Program-made: the position numbers and the translations under genes
Notes under the pieces: generated by a model
Database searches by the model: none
Told to the model about the DNA's origin: nothing
Seen by the model: the letters and a program-made list of their open reading frames with translations, nothing else
Assembly: GCF_014641555.1 (NCBI RefSeq)
Contig: NZ_BMHY01000002.1
Span: 124,001 to 188,000 of the forward strand
Source: Paenibacillus radicis (ex Gao et al. 2016)
GTDB taxonomy: Bacteria; Bacillota; Bacilli; Paenibacillales; Paenibacillaceae
Direction of reading: 5' to 3'
Length of the DNA stretch: 64,000 nt
Shown here: in pieces, positions 8,357 to 18,038 of the stretch
Position numbering within the stretch: the first letter of the stretch is position 1
Layout: each line of letters starts with the position of its first letter

Positions 8357-9322
8357 ATGTCCAACAACATCATAACCGAAGCATCAAGAACCATACCGGC
8401 AACCAGACGGACGGGCCTAAGCGAAGCGATGCGCAAGATGCGCAGACACTGGCAGCTTTACTTTCTTATTTTGCTGCCGCTGCTTTATTTCATTCTATTC
8501 AAATATGTTCCGATTCTCGGCATTCAAATCGCCTTTAAGGATTTGAGTCCGAAGCTGGGCATTTGGGGCAGTCCTTGGGTCGGCTTCAAACATTTCGAAG
8601 CATTTTTCAATCATCCGAACTTTTGGCTGCTAATCAAAAACACGCTGTTCCTAAGTTTGTATGCGCTTGCAATCGGCTTCCCGGTACCGATCATCCTGGC
8701 GCTCATGATTAACGAGCTGCGGGACGGCATCTTCAAGCGTACCGTTCAACTGGTCTCGTATGCGCCTTACTTCATCTCCACCGTCGTTATGGTATCGATG
8801 ATTCTCTTGTTCCTCGCACCGCGAATTGGTGTCATTGATCACATTCGCACGGCGCTTGGTCTGGATTCCATTAACTTTATCGGCGAACCGTCGATGTTCA
8901 AATCGATTTTCGTCTTGTCGGATGCGTGGCAGTATATGGGCTATAACGCCATCATTTATATCGCTGCTCTAGCGGGCGTCAATCCCCAGCTCTACGAAGC
9001 GGCCAAGCTGGACGGCGCAAGCAGGCTTCAGAAAATCATTCATATCGACCTGCCGAACATCATGCCGATTATGGTGCTGCTGCTGGTGCTGAATATGGGG
9101 CAATTGCTCAATATCGGCTTCGAGAAAGTGTATTTGCTGCAAAATCCGCTAAACACAAGCTCGTCGGAGATTATCTCCACTTATGTGTACAAGGTTGGGC
9201 TTGTTCAAGCGAATTACAGCTTCTCGGCTGCCGTCGGACTGTTTAATTCCATCATCAATCTGGTGCTCATCCTGCTCGCCAACTTCGGGGCAAGACGCGC
9301 TACGGGATCGGGGTTGTTCTAA
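8357..9322 (+). CDS. oligosaccharide ABC transporter permease (LplB type)
   Basis: 321 residues with six predicted membrane helices and the EAA coupling loop (YEAAKLDGASRLQKIIHIDLP, about residues 213-233) that docks the ATPase. The opening YFLILLPLLYFILFKYVPILGIQIAFKDL is typical of the LplB/polysaccharide permease family. The ATG at 8357 is preferred, with GGAGG about 11 nt upstream; a longer frame starting at 8282 has no ribosome binding site. First gene of the long sugar operon. No ATPase gene is present in the operon, so the importer probably uses a shared MsmX-like ATPase encoded elsewhere (known for this family; inferred here). Confidence 0.92.
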   Translation: MSNNIITEASRTIPATRRTGLSEAMRKMRRHWQLYFLILLPLLYFILFKYVPILGIQIAFKDLSPKLGIWGSPWVGFKHFEAFFNHPNFWLLIKNTLFLSLYALAIGFPVPIILALMINELRDGIFKRTVQLVSYAPYFISTVVMVSMILLFLAPRIGVIDHIRTALGLDSINFIGEPSMFKSIFVLSDAWQYMGYNAIIYIAALAGVNPQLYEAAKLDGASRLQKIIHIDLPNIMPIMVLLLVLNMGQLLNIGFEKVYLLQNPLNTSSSEIISTYVYKVGLVQANYSFSAAVGLFNSIINLVLILLANFGARRATGSGLF

Positions 9323-9323
9323 C

Positions 9324-10223
9324 ATGCAGAAAACGAATGCCATCAAAGAGCCAGTGTCGGACAAAATCCTGCTTGGCATCATCTACACTGTACTAATCGC
9401 TGTCCTGATCGTGGTGCTTTATCCGCTCATCTATATCGTCAGCTCGTCATTCAGTTCTCCGCAAGCGGTTGTGTCGGGACGAGTGTGGCTGTTTCCGGTC
9501 GAGTTTTCGCTCAAAGGCTATACCGCCGTATTGAATAATCCGCGTATCTGGTCGGGTTATTATAACTCGCTGATTTATATGGCTGTCGGCACGCTGATAA
9601 GTGTCTCCTTAACCTTTGCGCTTGCTTATCCGCTATCCAAGCGTACGTTCTACGGACGCTCGCCGATCATGTATATGATCATTATCACGATGATCTTCAG
9701 CGGCGGCTTGATTCCTTATTATCTTACGGTAAAAGGCTTAGGCCTCATCGATACGAGATGGGCGCTGCTGCTGCCTCAGGCCGTTGCGGTCTGGCAAGTG
9801 TTTATCGCCAAAACGTTCTTCCAAGAGAGCATCCCGGAGGAATTGAATGAGGCGGCAGCCATCGACGGCTGCTCCGATCTCCGGTTTCTATGGTCAGTCG
9901 TGCTTCCGCTATCCAAGCCGGTAGTTGCCGTACTTGCCCTGATGTATGCGGTAACCGCTTGGAACGCGTACTTCGATGCTTTGATTTTTTTGAAAAACGT
10001 CGATCTCTATCCGCTCCAGCTTATCCTCCGGGAAATTCTGATTCAGAATTCCGTGGATAACTCGATGATGGTAGACATTCGAACAATGGAAGCCAGACAA
10101 GGGATGAAGGATCTGCTCAGATTCTCGCTCATCGTCGTCTCCAGTCTGCCTGTCCTCATCATATATCCATTTGTTCAGAAGCATTTTGTAAAGGGGGTCA
10201 TGATCGGTTCTCTTAAAGGTTAA
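9324..10223 (+). CDS. oligosaccharide ABC transporter permease (YtcP/LplC type)
   Basis: 299 residues, second membrane subunit of the importer. It has six hydrophobic segments, the EAA loop NEAAAIDGCSDLRFLWSVVLP and the family C-terminus YPFVQKHFVKGVMIGSLKG. The ATG at 9324 lies one base after the stop of the first permease, so the pair is translationally coupled; an apparent longer frame from 9183 lies wholly inside the upstream gene. Confidence 0.92.
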   Translation: MQKTNAIKEPVSDKILLGIIYTVLIAVLIVVLYPLIYIVSSSFSSPQAVVSGRVWLFPVEFSLKGYTAVLNNPRIWSGYYNSLIYMAVGTLISVSLTFALAYPLSKRTFYGRSPIMYMIIITMIFSGGLIPYYLTVKGLGLIDTRWALLLPQAVAVWQVFIAKTFFQESIPEELNEAAAIDGCSDLRFLWSVVLPLSKPVVAVLALMYAVTAWNAYFDALIFLKNVDLYPLQLILREILIQNSVDNSMMVDIRTMEARQGMKDLLRFSLIVVSSLPVLIIYPFVQKHFVKGVMIGSLKG

Positions 10224-10289
10224 AATAGACAAATATTTGGCGGGGAGAAGCCGAGATTATACAAGACAACTTATAAGGGGTGCTTGAAA

Positions 10290-11945
10290 ATGAGACAAAC
10301 GTGGAAAATATCGCTTGGCATTATTTTATCGGCTATGCTGCTGCTGAGCGCATGCTCCAATAACGGCGGATCAAGCAAAGGAAGTAACGGGGGCGACAAT
10401 GGCGAAAGCGCCAAGCCAGTGAAGCTGTCTGCTTTTATCAACCAGTCTCCTAACCTTTCAACGCTGAAAAATCCGTTCACGAAGCAAGTTGAAGAGAAAA
10501 CGAACGTCCAACTGCAATTCATCGTTGGTCCTCCTAATGACAATAACGATAAGCGTAACGTGTTGATGGCGAGCGGCGACTACCCGGAAGTGTTTCTGAG
10601 CGGCAACTTTACGCCGGCAGAGCAAATGAAATTCGGCAAGCAAGGCGTCTTCCTGCCGCTGAACGATCTGATCGATCAGTACGCTCCGAACATTAAGAAA
10701 ATTTTCGAGGAACGTCCCGATTTGAAGACGGCAGTGACCTCTGCGGACGGCAACATCTACGGCATGCCGCAGGTTAATGAATGCTACCACTGCTGGTACG
10801 CGCAAAAGCTATGGATTAACCAGAAGTGGCTCGACAAGCTTGGACTGGATATGCCAACGACGACGGAAGAATTCGCAAACGTGCTCAAGGCGTTTAAGAC
10901 GCAAGACCCGAACGGCAACGGCAAGGCGGATGAGGTTCCGCTGAGCGGCGCACTTTCGACTTGGCACGGCGACCTTACAGGCTATCTTATGAATGCCTTT
11001 ATCTATAACAACGGGGACAATCAACCTTATTCCTACATCCGGGTAAAAGACGGCGAAGTGCAGCTGTCGGCCAGCCAGCCGGAATGGAAAGACGGACTTG
11101 CCTACCTGGCTTCCTTGTATAAGGACGGCCTGATCGACCCGCAAGCTTTTACACAAAATCAAGAAGGACTGCAGCAGCTCGGCAACAATGTGGGCGACAC
11201 CATTCTTGGCGCATTTACAATCGGTCACGCGCAAATGGCGGTAGCTTCATCAGACCCGCGCAACTTAGACTATGTCGCAGTACCGCCGCTGAAAGGGCCA
11301 AACGGCGTCCAACTGTCCGGCTACTATAAATCGGTCGGCAACCAAGGCCGTTTCGTCATTACGGACAAAGCAAATGAAGAGCAGCAAATCGCTGCGATCA
11401 AAATGCTCGATTATCTCTGGACCGAAGAAGGAACTTGGGGTCAAGTCTTCTCCGTTGAAGGCACCTCGTGGAGCAAAGCAAGCCCGGATCAATTGAACGT
11501 CAACGGCAAGCCTGCAAGCTATCAGGTAGATCCTTCTTACCGCAGCGAGACGATTCATAACGACGGCTGGGATCAAGCCGGCCCGGATTTCCGCCCAAGA
11601 GAACGCTTTGAATCTGAAGCAGTCTCGCAGGATATGTTCTCCCCAGAGGGCTATGAATTGCGCCTTGTGACAGAGACGAAGAAATATGAGGGCTTTGAGC
11701 CGAAGGAAGCCGAGCTGTTCCCAATCGATATTTTCATCAGCGCCGAAGACAGCGAGAAAGCCGCTCAATTGAAAGCGACGATTGAAGATTACGTGAAATC
11801 GAATATGCTGCAATTCATCACGGGACACAAAGACGTGGAGAAGGATTGGAACAGCTATGTTCAAGGCTTCGACGGCCTCAAGCTGAAAGAGTATCTGAGC
11901 ATTCTGCAAAAAGCGTATGATGCGAACCTGAGCAAAATGAAATAA
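10290..11945 (+). CDS. sugar-binding lipoprotein of ABC importer (LipO/LplA type)
   Basis: 551 residues with a type II signal peptide ending in the lipobox LLSAC (Cys at about residue 22), followed by a Gly/Ser/Asn-rich linker and a large extracellular solute-binding fold. It captures an oligosaccharide outside the membrane and delivers it to the two preceding permeases. The ATG at 10290 has AAGGGG 9 nt upstream; a TTG six bases earlier is too close to it. A GC-rich hairpin follows the gene, which fits higher expression of the binding protein than of the downstream enzymes. Confidence 0.92.
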   Translation: MRQTWKISLGIILSAMLLLSACSNNGGSSKGSNGGDNGESAKPVKLSAFINQSPNLSTLKNPFTKQVEEKTNVQLQFIVGPPNDNNDKRNVLMASGDYPEVFLSGNFTPAEQMKFGKQGVFLPLNDLIDQYAPNIKKIFEERPDLKTAVTSADGNIYGMPQVNECYHCWYAQKLWINQKWLDKLGLDMPTTTEEFANVLKAFKTQDPNGNGKADEVPLSGALSTWHGDLTGYLMNAFIYNNGDNQPYSYIRVKDGEVQLSASQPEWKDGLAYLASLYKDGLIDPQAFTQNQEGLQQLGNNVGDTILGAFTIGHAQMAVASSDPRNLDYVAVPPLKGPNGVQLSGYYKSVGNQGRFVITDKANEEQQIAAIKMLDYLWTEEGTWGQVFSVEGTSWSKASPDQLNVNGKPASYQVDPSYRSETIHNDGWDQAGPDFRPRERFESEAVSQDMFSPEGYELRLVTETKKYEGFEPKEAELFPIDIFISAEDSEKAAQLKATIEDYVKSNMLQFITGHKDVEKDWNSYVQGFDGLKLKEYLSILQKAYDANLSKMK

Positions 11946-11970
11946 TCGGATCATTCCTGAGTCTCAATAG

Positions 11971-12000
11971 CGGCCTGCGGCAAAAGCGCTGCGGGCCGTC
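11971..12000 (+). promoter_or_regulatory. intercistronic GC-rich hairpin after the binding protein gene
   Basis: CGGCCTGCGGC pairs with GCTGCGGGCCG around an AAAAGC loop (11 bp with two G-U pairs). No T-run follows, so it is more likely an mRNA stability or processing hairpin, or a weak attenuator, than a full terminator. Such hairpins are common behind binding-protein genes. Confidence 0.5.
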
Positions 12001-12030
12001 CGTTTATCAAGTGTAAAGGAAGTGAGCGTT

Positions 12031-13656
12031 ATGACAACCTGTAAAGAGCCGTTACGCATCCAAAATCCGATTTTGCCCGGCTTTAATCCCGATCCGTCTA
12101 TCGTAAGGGTTGGAGATGACTATTATATCGCCACGTCGACGTTCCAATGGTTCCCCGGCGTTCAAATTCATCATTCTCGCGACTTGATCCACTGGCAGCT
12201 GTTGACTCGCCCTCTGGACCGTGCAAGCCAGCTTAATATGCTGGGCAACCCGGATTCGGGCGGCGTATGGGCGCCTTGCCTGACTTTCCATGACGGATTG
12301 TTCTATCTGGTATTTACCGATGTGAAAAGCCATGCCGGAGCGTACAAGGATACGCATAATTACGTCGTTGTCGCTTCCGACATTATGGGCCCGTGGTCGG
12401 ACCCGATCTATCTCAACAGCGGCGGCTTTGATCCCTCGATGTTTCATGATGATGACGGGAGAAAATGGATCGTCAACATGCAGTGGGATTTCCGCAAAGG
12501 CCGCGATCCTTTTAACGGCATCTACTTGCAAGAGTATTCGGTGGAAGAGAAGAAGCTGATCGGCCCGTCGCGGCTGATCTATACCGGCTCCAAGCTGGGC
12601 TTGACGGAAGGGCCGCATCTCTACAAGCGCAACGGCTACTACTATTTGATGGTTGCTGAAGGCGGAACGAGCTATGAGCATGCGGTTACGCTGGCGCGCT
12701 CCAAGACGATAGACGGTCCTTATGAGACCGATCCTGAAGCGCCGATGCTGACTTCCTATCACAATCCGGAGCTGACGCTGCAAAAGGCCGGTCATGCCAG
12801 CCTCGTGCAAACGCAAAGCAATGAATGGTATATCGTGCATTTATGCGGACGGCCGCTGCCGACAGAAGACCGGCGCTGCAACTTGGGCCGGGAAACGGCA
12901 ATCCAGCGCTGTGTTTGGAGCGAAGACGGATGGCTCCGGTTGGATGAAGGCGGCAATGAGCCGCAATTATGTGTGCGACCACCGGCACTGCCAGAGCACC
13001 CGTTCCCGGAGCGTCCTGTCGTCGATCATTTCGACGGCGGAAAGCTCGACTTGCAGTGGCAGTCGCTGCGGCAGCCTTTTGCCGAAGATTGGCTGTCTGT
13101 CACGGAACGGCCTGGCTATCTCCGATTGAAGGGAATGGAATCGCCGAACTCCAGATTCCGTCATAGCCTGATTGCCCGCCGTCAGCAGGCATTTCATTGC
13201 GAGGCGGAAACCGCTGTTGAATTCGAACCACAAACCTATCAGCATATGGCAGGTCTTGTCTACTATTACAATTCTCAAAACTACTACTACTTACGCATCG
13301 GACATGATGAAGAGGGCGGCACGAATGTCGGAATCATCGGCAATGACCACGGCGTTTACTTTGAGCATACTGAACCGCATGTCTATATTCCGTCGGGGCA
13401 GCGCGTTTATTTGCGTCTTCACTTGGAAGCTAGCAATCTGCAATTCTATTATTCGCTTGATGGAGCGGAATGGAACACCATCGGTCCAGTGCTGGACGCC
13501 AGCAAAATTTCCGACGAGTACGCCACGCATCTCGTTGACGGTTATTTCACGGACTGGGGCTTCACCGGCGCTTTTATCGGATTATGCGCGCATGATTTGT
13601 CCGGCGGCCGCCGCCATGCCGATTTCGACTATTTCCGTTATGAGGAGAAGGAGTGA
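12031..13656 (+). CDS. GH43 glycosidase (beta-xylosidase/arabinofuranosidase type)
   Basis: 541 residues. The five-bladed propeller domain (about 1-310) shows the GH43 acidic residues: the general base Asp in NPILPGFNPDPSIVRVGDDYY, the pKa-modulating Asp in GGFDPSMFHDDDG, and the general acid Glu in LTEGPHLYKRNGYYY. A C-terminal beta-sandwich (about 330-541), as in XynB-type xylosidases, completes the enzyme. There is no signal peptide, so it acts on imported oligosaccharides. The ATG at 12031 has AAAGGA 10 nt upstream; a GTG at 12022 is too close to it. It implies a xylan- or arabinoxylan-like substrate for the operon. Confidence 0.9.
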   Translation: MTTCKEPLRIQNPILPGFNPDPSIVRVGDDYYIATSTFQWFPGVQIHHSRDLIHWQLLTRPLDRASQLNMLGNPDSGGVWAPCLTFHDGLFYLVFTDVKSHAGAYKDTHNYVVVASDIMGPWSDPIYLNSGGFDPSMFHDDDGRKWIVNMQWDFRKGRDPFNGIYLQEYSVEEKKLIGPSRLIYTGSKLGLTEGPHLYKRNGYYYLMVAEGGTSYEHAVTLARSKTIDGPYETDPEAPMLTSYHNPELTLQKAGHASLVQTQSNEWYIVHLCGRPLPTEDRRCNLGRETAIQRCVWSEDGWLRLDEGGNEPQLCVRPPALPEHPFPERPVVDHFDGGKLDLQWQSLRQPFAEDWLSVTERPGYLRLKGMESPNSRFRHSLIARRQQAFHCEAETAVEFEPQTYQHMAGLVYYYNSQNYYYLRIGHDEEGGTNVGIIGNDHGVYFEHTEPHVYIPSGQRVYLRLHLEASNLQFYYSLDGAEWNTIGPVLDASKISDEYATHLVDGYFTDWGFTGAFIGLCAHDLSGGRRHADFDYFRYEEKE

Positions 13657-13662
13657 GCTTCC

Positions 13663-14445
13663 ATGGAAACATCCAATGATTCGTTGAAGGGATACCGCCT
13701 CGTATTCGTATGCGGCGAAGACGAGTATGAATCGGAGAACACGATGCCTCGAATCGCCGAAGAGGCTGCCCGGAGGCACGGCGCTTCTGTCACTGTGCTG
13801 ACTGCATGCCCAAGCGCTGCCGATCCGGAAAATATTCCGGGGCTGGAGGCGCTGCAAACGGCCGATCTCGCGGTTTTCTATATTCGCTTCCGGCAATTGC
13901 CGCCGGAGCAGTTTCAATATATTAACGACTATCTGGAGGCAGGCAAGCCGGTCATCGGATTGCGCACAAGTACGCATGCCTTTCAATATCCGGAAGGCCA
14001 TCCGCTGGCCCGCTGGAATGACGGCTTCGGCATCGATGTGCTGGGTGCCCCGTGGATTCGCCACTTCGGCCATTCCTCGACGACAAGTGTATCTGTCGCT
14101 TGGGGAGCGGGCGATCATCCGATTCTAAGCGGCATTCCGACGCACTTCGAATGCCGTTCCTGGCTCTATCAAGTGCTGCCTTATCCGCCGAAGGGGGATT
14201 CGACGCCGCTGCTTAATGGGGCGACCGTTAATCCGGAGGACAACGGCTGGTCGTATACGAGCGAGACGCCGCGCGTACATCCGGTCGCATGGACCCGTCG
14301 CCACTTCGGCGGGGGGCGTGTATTTACAACGACGATGGGACATCCGGAAGATTTCGACCTGCCGGAATTCCGGCGTTTGCTGCTGAACGGCATCCATTGG
14401 GCCGTTGGCGCGGAGCATTTAATAGAAGGAGGGACAGCGCAATGA
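13663..14445 (+). CDS. ThuA-domain protein
   Basis: 260 residues matching the ThuA/trehalose-utilisation fold: VFVCGEDEYESE near the start, then GLRTSTHAFQYPEGH and HPVAWTRRHFGGGRVFTTTMGHPEDF at the end. The family has a flavodoxin/class I amidotransferase-like fold and accompanies sugar-oxidising dehydrogenases; its exact reaction is poorly defined. AAGGAG lies 8 nt before the ATG. Its TGA overlaps the next start (ATGA), so ThuA and the dehydrogenase are coupled, which supports a joint role in oxidising a sugar. Confidence 0.85.
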   Translation: METSNDSLKGYRLVFVCGEDEYESENTMPRIAEEAARRHGASVTVLTACPSAADPENIPGLEALQTADLAVFYIRFRQLPPEQFQYINDYLEAGKPVIGLRTSTHAFQYPEGHPLARWNDGFGIDVLGAPWIRHFGHSSTTSVSVAWGAGDHPILSGIPTHFECRSWLYQVLPYPPKGDSTPLLNGATVNPEDNGWSYTSETPRVHPVAWTRRHFGGGRVFTTTMGHPEDFDLPEFRRLLLNGIHWAVGAEHLIEGGTAQ

Positions 14446-15434
14446 AACAAGCGGCGATTACAGGAGTGAAGCAAGCGGAATTGCTGGAGCGGGAGACACC
14501 GGTATTGAAGGAAGGATGGGCGCTGGTCAAGGTGCATGCAGCGCCGATGTGCGCGGAATATAAGGGGTTCGTCCATGGCGACCACTCCGATTGTCTGGGA
14601 CATGAAGCGGCAGGCGAAGTGGTTGAGGTAGCGCCGGGCAGCAAAGTGAAGGTAGGCGACCGCGTCGTCGTCATGCCGCAATATCCTTGCGGAGTGTGCG
14701 ATATGTGCATCGCCGGCGACTTCATCTATTGCGAGCATAATTTGTATCACCATGAACCGACGATGACGCAATATTTGTCCAAGCCGTCCTGGCTGCTGGC
14801 CCGGATTCCCGATGGCGTACCTTATGAGAAAGCTTCGCTCGCCTGCTGCGGCTTGGGGCCGTCGCATGGCGCGTTCTCGACGATGGGTGTTGACGCCTTC
14901 TCAACCGTACTTATTACGGGCCTTGGGCCGGTTGGCCTTGGCGCAATCGTCAATGCGAAGTTCAGAGGAGCGAAGGTTATCGCCGTCGAGATGAATCCAT
15001 ACCGGGTTGAGATCGCGAAAAAGATGGGCGTGGAGCATATTATCGACCCGCGCGATCCTGATGCGGTGCAGCAGATTAAAGCGTTGACCGGAGGCAAAGG
15101 GCCGGACTTCGGACTCGACTGCTCCGGCGTCGTATCCGCGCACCGCTTGCAGATCGATGCGCTCAAACGCAAGGGGAAGGTCGCCTTCGTCGGCGAGTGC
15201 TTCACCGAGACACCAATTAAAGTGAGCGATGACCTGCTGCGCAAAGGCATTCATCTGATCGGCTCCTGGCATTACAACCTGAATGAATTTCCGCAGCTGA
15301 TGAAGGTGATCGAGCAGTCGCCGCTGACGGATCTGCTCATTACCCATCAATTCCCGATGAGCCGGATTCAGGAAGCGTTTGAAGTGTCCGCGTCACAACA
15401 AAGCGGCAAAATTATTTTGAACCCATGGGAGTGA
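14442..15434 (+). CDS. zinc-dependent medium-chain alcohol/polyol dehydrogenase
   Basis: 330 residues of the MDR superfamily. The catalytic zinc region includes APMCAEYKG and GHEAAGEV; structural zinc cysteines lie in CGVCDMCIAGDFIYC; the Rossmann motif is TGLGPVGLGAI. The protein resembles sorbitol/threonine dehydrogenase-like enzymes that oxidise a secondary alcohol of a sugar or polyol with NAD(P). The ATG at 14442 has GGAGGG upstream and overlaps the ThuA stop by four bases; a longer frame extending upstream to 14289 lies inside thuA-like sequence and is rejected. The substrate is unknown. Confidence 0.88.
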   Translation: MKQAAITGVKQAELLERETPVLKEGWALVKVHAAPMCAEYKGFVHGDHSDCLGHEAAGEVVEVAPGSKVKVGDRVVVMPQYPCGVCDMCIAGDFIYCEHNLYHHEPTMTQYLSKPSWLLARIPDGVPYEKASLACCGLGPSHGAFSTMGVDAFSTVLITGLGPVGLGAIVNAKFRGAKVIAVEMNPYRVEIAKKMGVEHIIDPRDPDAVQQIKALTGGKGPDFGLDCSGVVSAHRLQIDALKRKGKVAFVGECFTETPIKVSDDLLRKGIHLIGSWHYNLNEFPQLMKVIEQSPLTDLLITHQFPMSRIQEAFEVSASQQSGKIILNPWE

Positions 15435-15441
15435 TTACGCG

Positions 15442-16287
15442 ATGAAAGTAGGCATGAACCTGTTGCTATGGACGGATAAGCCGAATCCTTCGGAGCATCT
15501 CAAGCTGCTGCAATCGATCAAGGAATGGGGCTTTGACGGCGTCGAGCTGGCCGCAGACAGTATGGATGCGGGCGATGCGAAAGCATTCGGGCTGATTCTG
15601 AAGGAGCTGGGACTTGGCTGCACCGCCATTGCGGCGCTGGACGCTTCAGTGGCCGATCCTGCCAGCCGCGACTCCCGGCTGCGGGATAATGCGCTGGCGA
15701 CGTTGAAGCAAGCCATCTCCAATACGCATCTGATGGGTGCTGAGGTGCTGTGCGGTCCGCTGTTTCAAGGGCTTGGCCGCTTTACGGGACAAGGCCCGCA
15801 AACCGACGAATGGAACTACGCGGTAGAGACGCTTCGCGAAGCAGGGAGGTTCGCTGCTGAGCTGGGAGTGAGGCTGGCGCTTGAGCCGATCAACCGGTTC
15901 GAGATGTATCTGGTCAATACGCTGGAGGAGGGCGTCCGCTTCGTGAAGCAGGTTGGGCTGCCTAACGTCGGCCTGCTGGCGGATACCCATCACGGGAACA
16001 TTGAAGAGCTGAACGTGCCGGATGCTTGGCGGCAAGCAGCGGCGCATATCATTCACGTTCATATTTCCGAGAACAACCGGGGCGTTCCGGGCAGCGGCCA
16101 TGCGGTAACGGAAGAGATTTTCGACGTGCTGAAGGAAATCGGCTATGACGGCTGGCTGACGATCGAGGCATTCGGCCAGCAGGTGCCAGGCCTTATCTCC
16201 CGTCTGCACTTATGGCGCGATTATAGCGAGCATCCGGATGACGCAGCGCGGCTTGGCGTTCAGCATATCCGGAAGCATCTGGCTTAA
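15442..16287 (+). CDS. TIM-barrel sugar epimerase (D-tagatose/D-psicose 3-epimerase-like)
   Basis: 281 residues. The motifs match the ketose 3-epimerase group: LALEPINRFE (metal and catalytic Glu), LLADTHHGNIEE (metal Asp/His), HVHISENNRGVPGSGH (metal His), and GWLTIEAFGQQ (second catalytic Glu). These enzymes use Mn or Co to epimerise free ketohexoses or ketopentoses. It starts 7 bases after the dehydrogenase, which could supply a keto-sugar for it. This is the best defined of the five TIM-barrel genes in the operon. Confidence 0.8.
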   Translation: MKVGMNLLLWTDKPNPSEHLKLLQSIKEWGFDGVELAADSMDAGDAKAFGLILKELGLGCTAIAALDASVADPASRDSRLRDNALATLKQAISNTHLMGAEVLCGPLFQGLGRFTGQGPQTDEWNYAVETLREAGRFAAELGVRLALEPINRFEMYLVNTLEEGVRFVKQVGLPNVGLLADTHHGNIEELNVPDAWRQAAAHIIHVHISENNRGVPGSGHAVTEEIFDVLKEIGYDGWLTIEAFGQQVPGLISRLHLWRDYSEHPDDAARLGVQHIRKHLA

Positions 16288-16312
16288 AGCTTAAGGACAA
16301 GGAGGATGGAGC

Positions 16313-17122
16313 ATGCCTGTCATACAATCGAACGGAATTGAGCTTCATTATACAGAACGGGGACAAGGCGAGCCGTTAGTGCTGCTTATGGGACTAGGAG
16401 CGCCAGGGTCGGTGTGGGAGGAGCATGTGCGGGCTTACGAGCGGCATTTCCGCTGCATTCTCGTCGACAATCGGGGAGCTGGCGGCACCGCTAAGCCGGA
16501 AGGACCCTATACGACGAAAGTGATGGCGGCCGATACGATTGGCCTGATGGATGTGCTTCATATCGATAAAGCCCATATTTCCGGTATATCGATGGGGAGC
16601 GCAATTGCGCAAGAGGTTGCGCTGGCTGCTCCAGACCGGGTCATAAGCCTGTCGCTCAATTGCTCTTGGCAGCAGTGCGATACCTATACAAGCAGCGTGT
16701 TCGAGACGCTCGGCAGCGGTTATTCCCATATGCCGGCCGATGAATTTCAGAAGCTGCTTCAGCTCATTATTTATACGCCAGCTTATTATAACAATCATTT
16801 CCTCAAACTGGATGCGGCCCGTGCGGCAGCGCTGTTGGAGGAGAATCCGATGCCGGCGCATGCGTTTCTAGCGCAATGCGACGCCTGTACATCCCATCAG
16901 ACGACGGGACGGCTCGGAGCCATAACAGCTCCTACCCTGATTACAGTAGGGGACAAGGATATTTTTACACCGATTCATTTATCTCTGGCCATTGCGGGAG
17001 AGATGAAGCACGCTGAGCTGCAAGTGTTCGAGGGCAGCGGCCATACGCATCACTGGGACCGGCTGGACGATTTCAACCGGATCACCTTGGACTTTTTATT
17101 GCGTCACCGACATTTAGGTTAA
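16313..17122 (+). CDS. alpha/beta hydrolase
   Basis: 269 residues with the nucleophile elbow GISMGS (Ser at about residue 94), the oxyanion region LLMGLGAPGSVW and the catalytic His in GSGHTHHWDR. It resembles enol-lactonase and carboxylesterase-type hydrolases. In this operon it might open a sugar lactone made by the dehydrogenases or remove an acyl group from the imported oligosaccharide; both are inferences. AGGAGG lies 7 nt before the ATG. Confidence 0.82.
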   Translation: MPVIQSNGIELHYTERGQGEPLVLLMGLGAPGSVWEEHVRAYERHFRCILVDNRGAGGTAKPEGPYTTKVMAADTIGLMDVLHIDKAHISGISMGSAIAQEVALAAPDRVISLSLNCSWQQCDTYTSSVFETLGSGYSHMPADEFQKLLQLIIYTPAYYNNHFLKLDAARAAALLEENPMPAHAFLAQCDACTSHQTTGRLGAITAPTLITVGDKDIFTPIHLSLAIAGEMKHAELQVFEGSGHTHHWDRLDDFNRITLDFLLRHRHLG

Positions 17123-17138
17123 AGAAGGAGCGATCGGG

Positions 17139-18035
17139 ATGAATCCTAAACTATCTATCGGCTCATGGGCGTTTGCCTTTGGTCCTTTCGCAGCATCGCC
17201 TTGGCCTTTCTCACGCATTTTGCAATATGCCAGCGAGGCGGGCTACGACGGTGTAGAAATTAACGGCTTTGCGCCTCACCCGACGCCGGAGCTGTATCCG
17301 ACGAAGGAGAGCCGTCAAGCGCTGCTGGAGGAAATTCAATCCTATGGGCTCGGCATCTCCGGTTACGCGCCGGACTTTACGGCAGTTCCACCGGCACAAT
17401 GCGAGCCTGCTGACTATTTGCAATTGATGGAGTCCTATATTCAATTTTGCGTGGATCTCGGTATCGATACGATTCGGGTCGACACGGTTAGCCCGCCGTC
17501 TGCCTTGGAAGAGACGGAGTATGAGGAACAGTTCGCCCGGCTTGTTTTTACATGGAAAGCATCTGCAGAGCTGGCGGCAGCGTCCGGCATTCGGATCGTA
17601 TGGGAGTTCGAGCCGGGCTTTTGGCTGAACAAGCCTTCGGAAATCAAACGGCTTGTCGAGACGGTGGGCCATCCGTCGTTCCAAATTTTATTCGATACGA
17701 GCCACGCTTATATGAGCGGAGTAGTCGGCGCTCGTCAGCCGGGAGAGAAAGAAGTGCTTCCCGGAGGGATCACGGAATTTGCGAAGCTGCTTGACGGTCA
17801 TATCGGACATTTCCATCTGATCGACTCCGATGGCACGCTGCATGACGAGGAAACGAGCACACATGCGGCGTTTGGGGCTGGCGATATTGACTTTACCGCG
17901 TTTCTCAAGGAGCTGAAGCCGGTCGTGGCGGACATTAACTGGTGGTGCGTCGACTTTTGCTTCAATGCTGAAGTGGAGGAATGGGGCCGTGAGGCAGTGC
18001 CGTTCATCCGTAAGGCGATTAAGGAGGCGGATTAG
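17139..18035 (+). CDS. TIM-barrel sugar isomerase/epimerase-like protein
   Basis: 298 residues of the AP-endonuclease-2/xylose-isomerase-like barrel. Candidate metal ligands are Glu in VWEFEPGFW, Asp and His in LFDTSHAYMSG, and His in HFHLIDSDG. The substrate is unknown. GAAGGAG precedes the ATG. It differs clearly from its neighbours, so the repeated barrels are not recent tandem copies. Confidence 0.78.
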   Translation: MNPKLSIGSWAFAFGPFAASPWPFSRILQYASEAGYDGVEINGFAPHPTPELYPTKESRQALLEEIQSYGLGISGYAPDFTAVPPAQCEPADYLQLMESYIQFCVDLGIDTIRVDTVSPPSALEETEYEEQFARLVFTWKASAELAAASGIRIVWEFEPGFWLNKPSEIKRLVETVGHPSFQILFDTSHAYMSGVVGARQPGEKEVLPGGITEFAKLLDGHIGHFHLIDSDGTLHDEETSTHAAFGAGDIDFTAFLKELKPVVADINWWCVDFCFNAEVEEWGREAVPFIRKAIKEAD

Positions 18036-18038
18036 ACG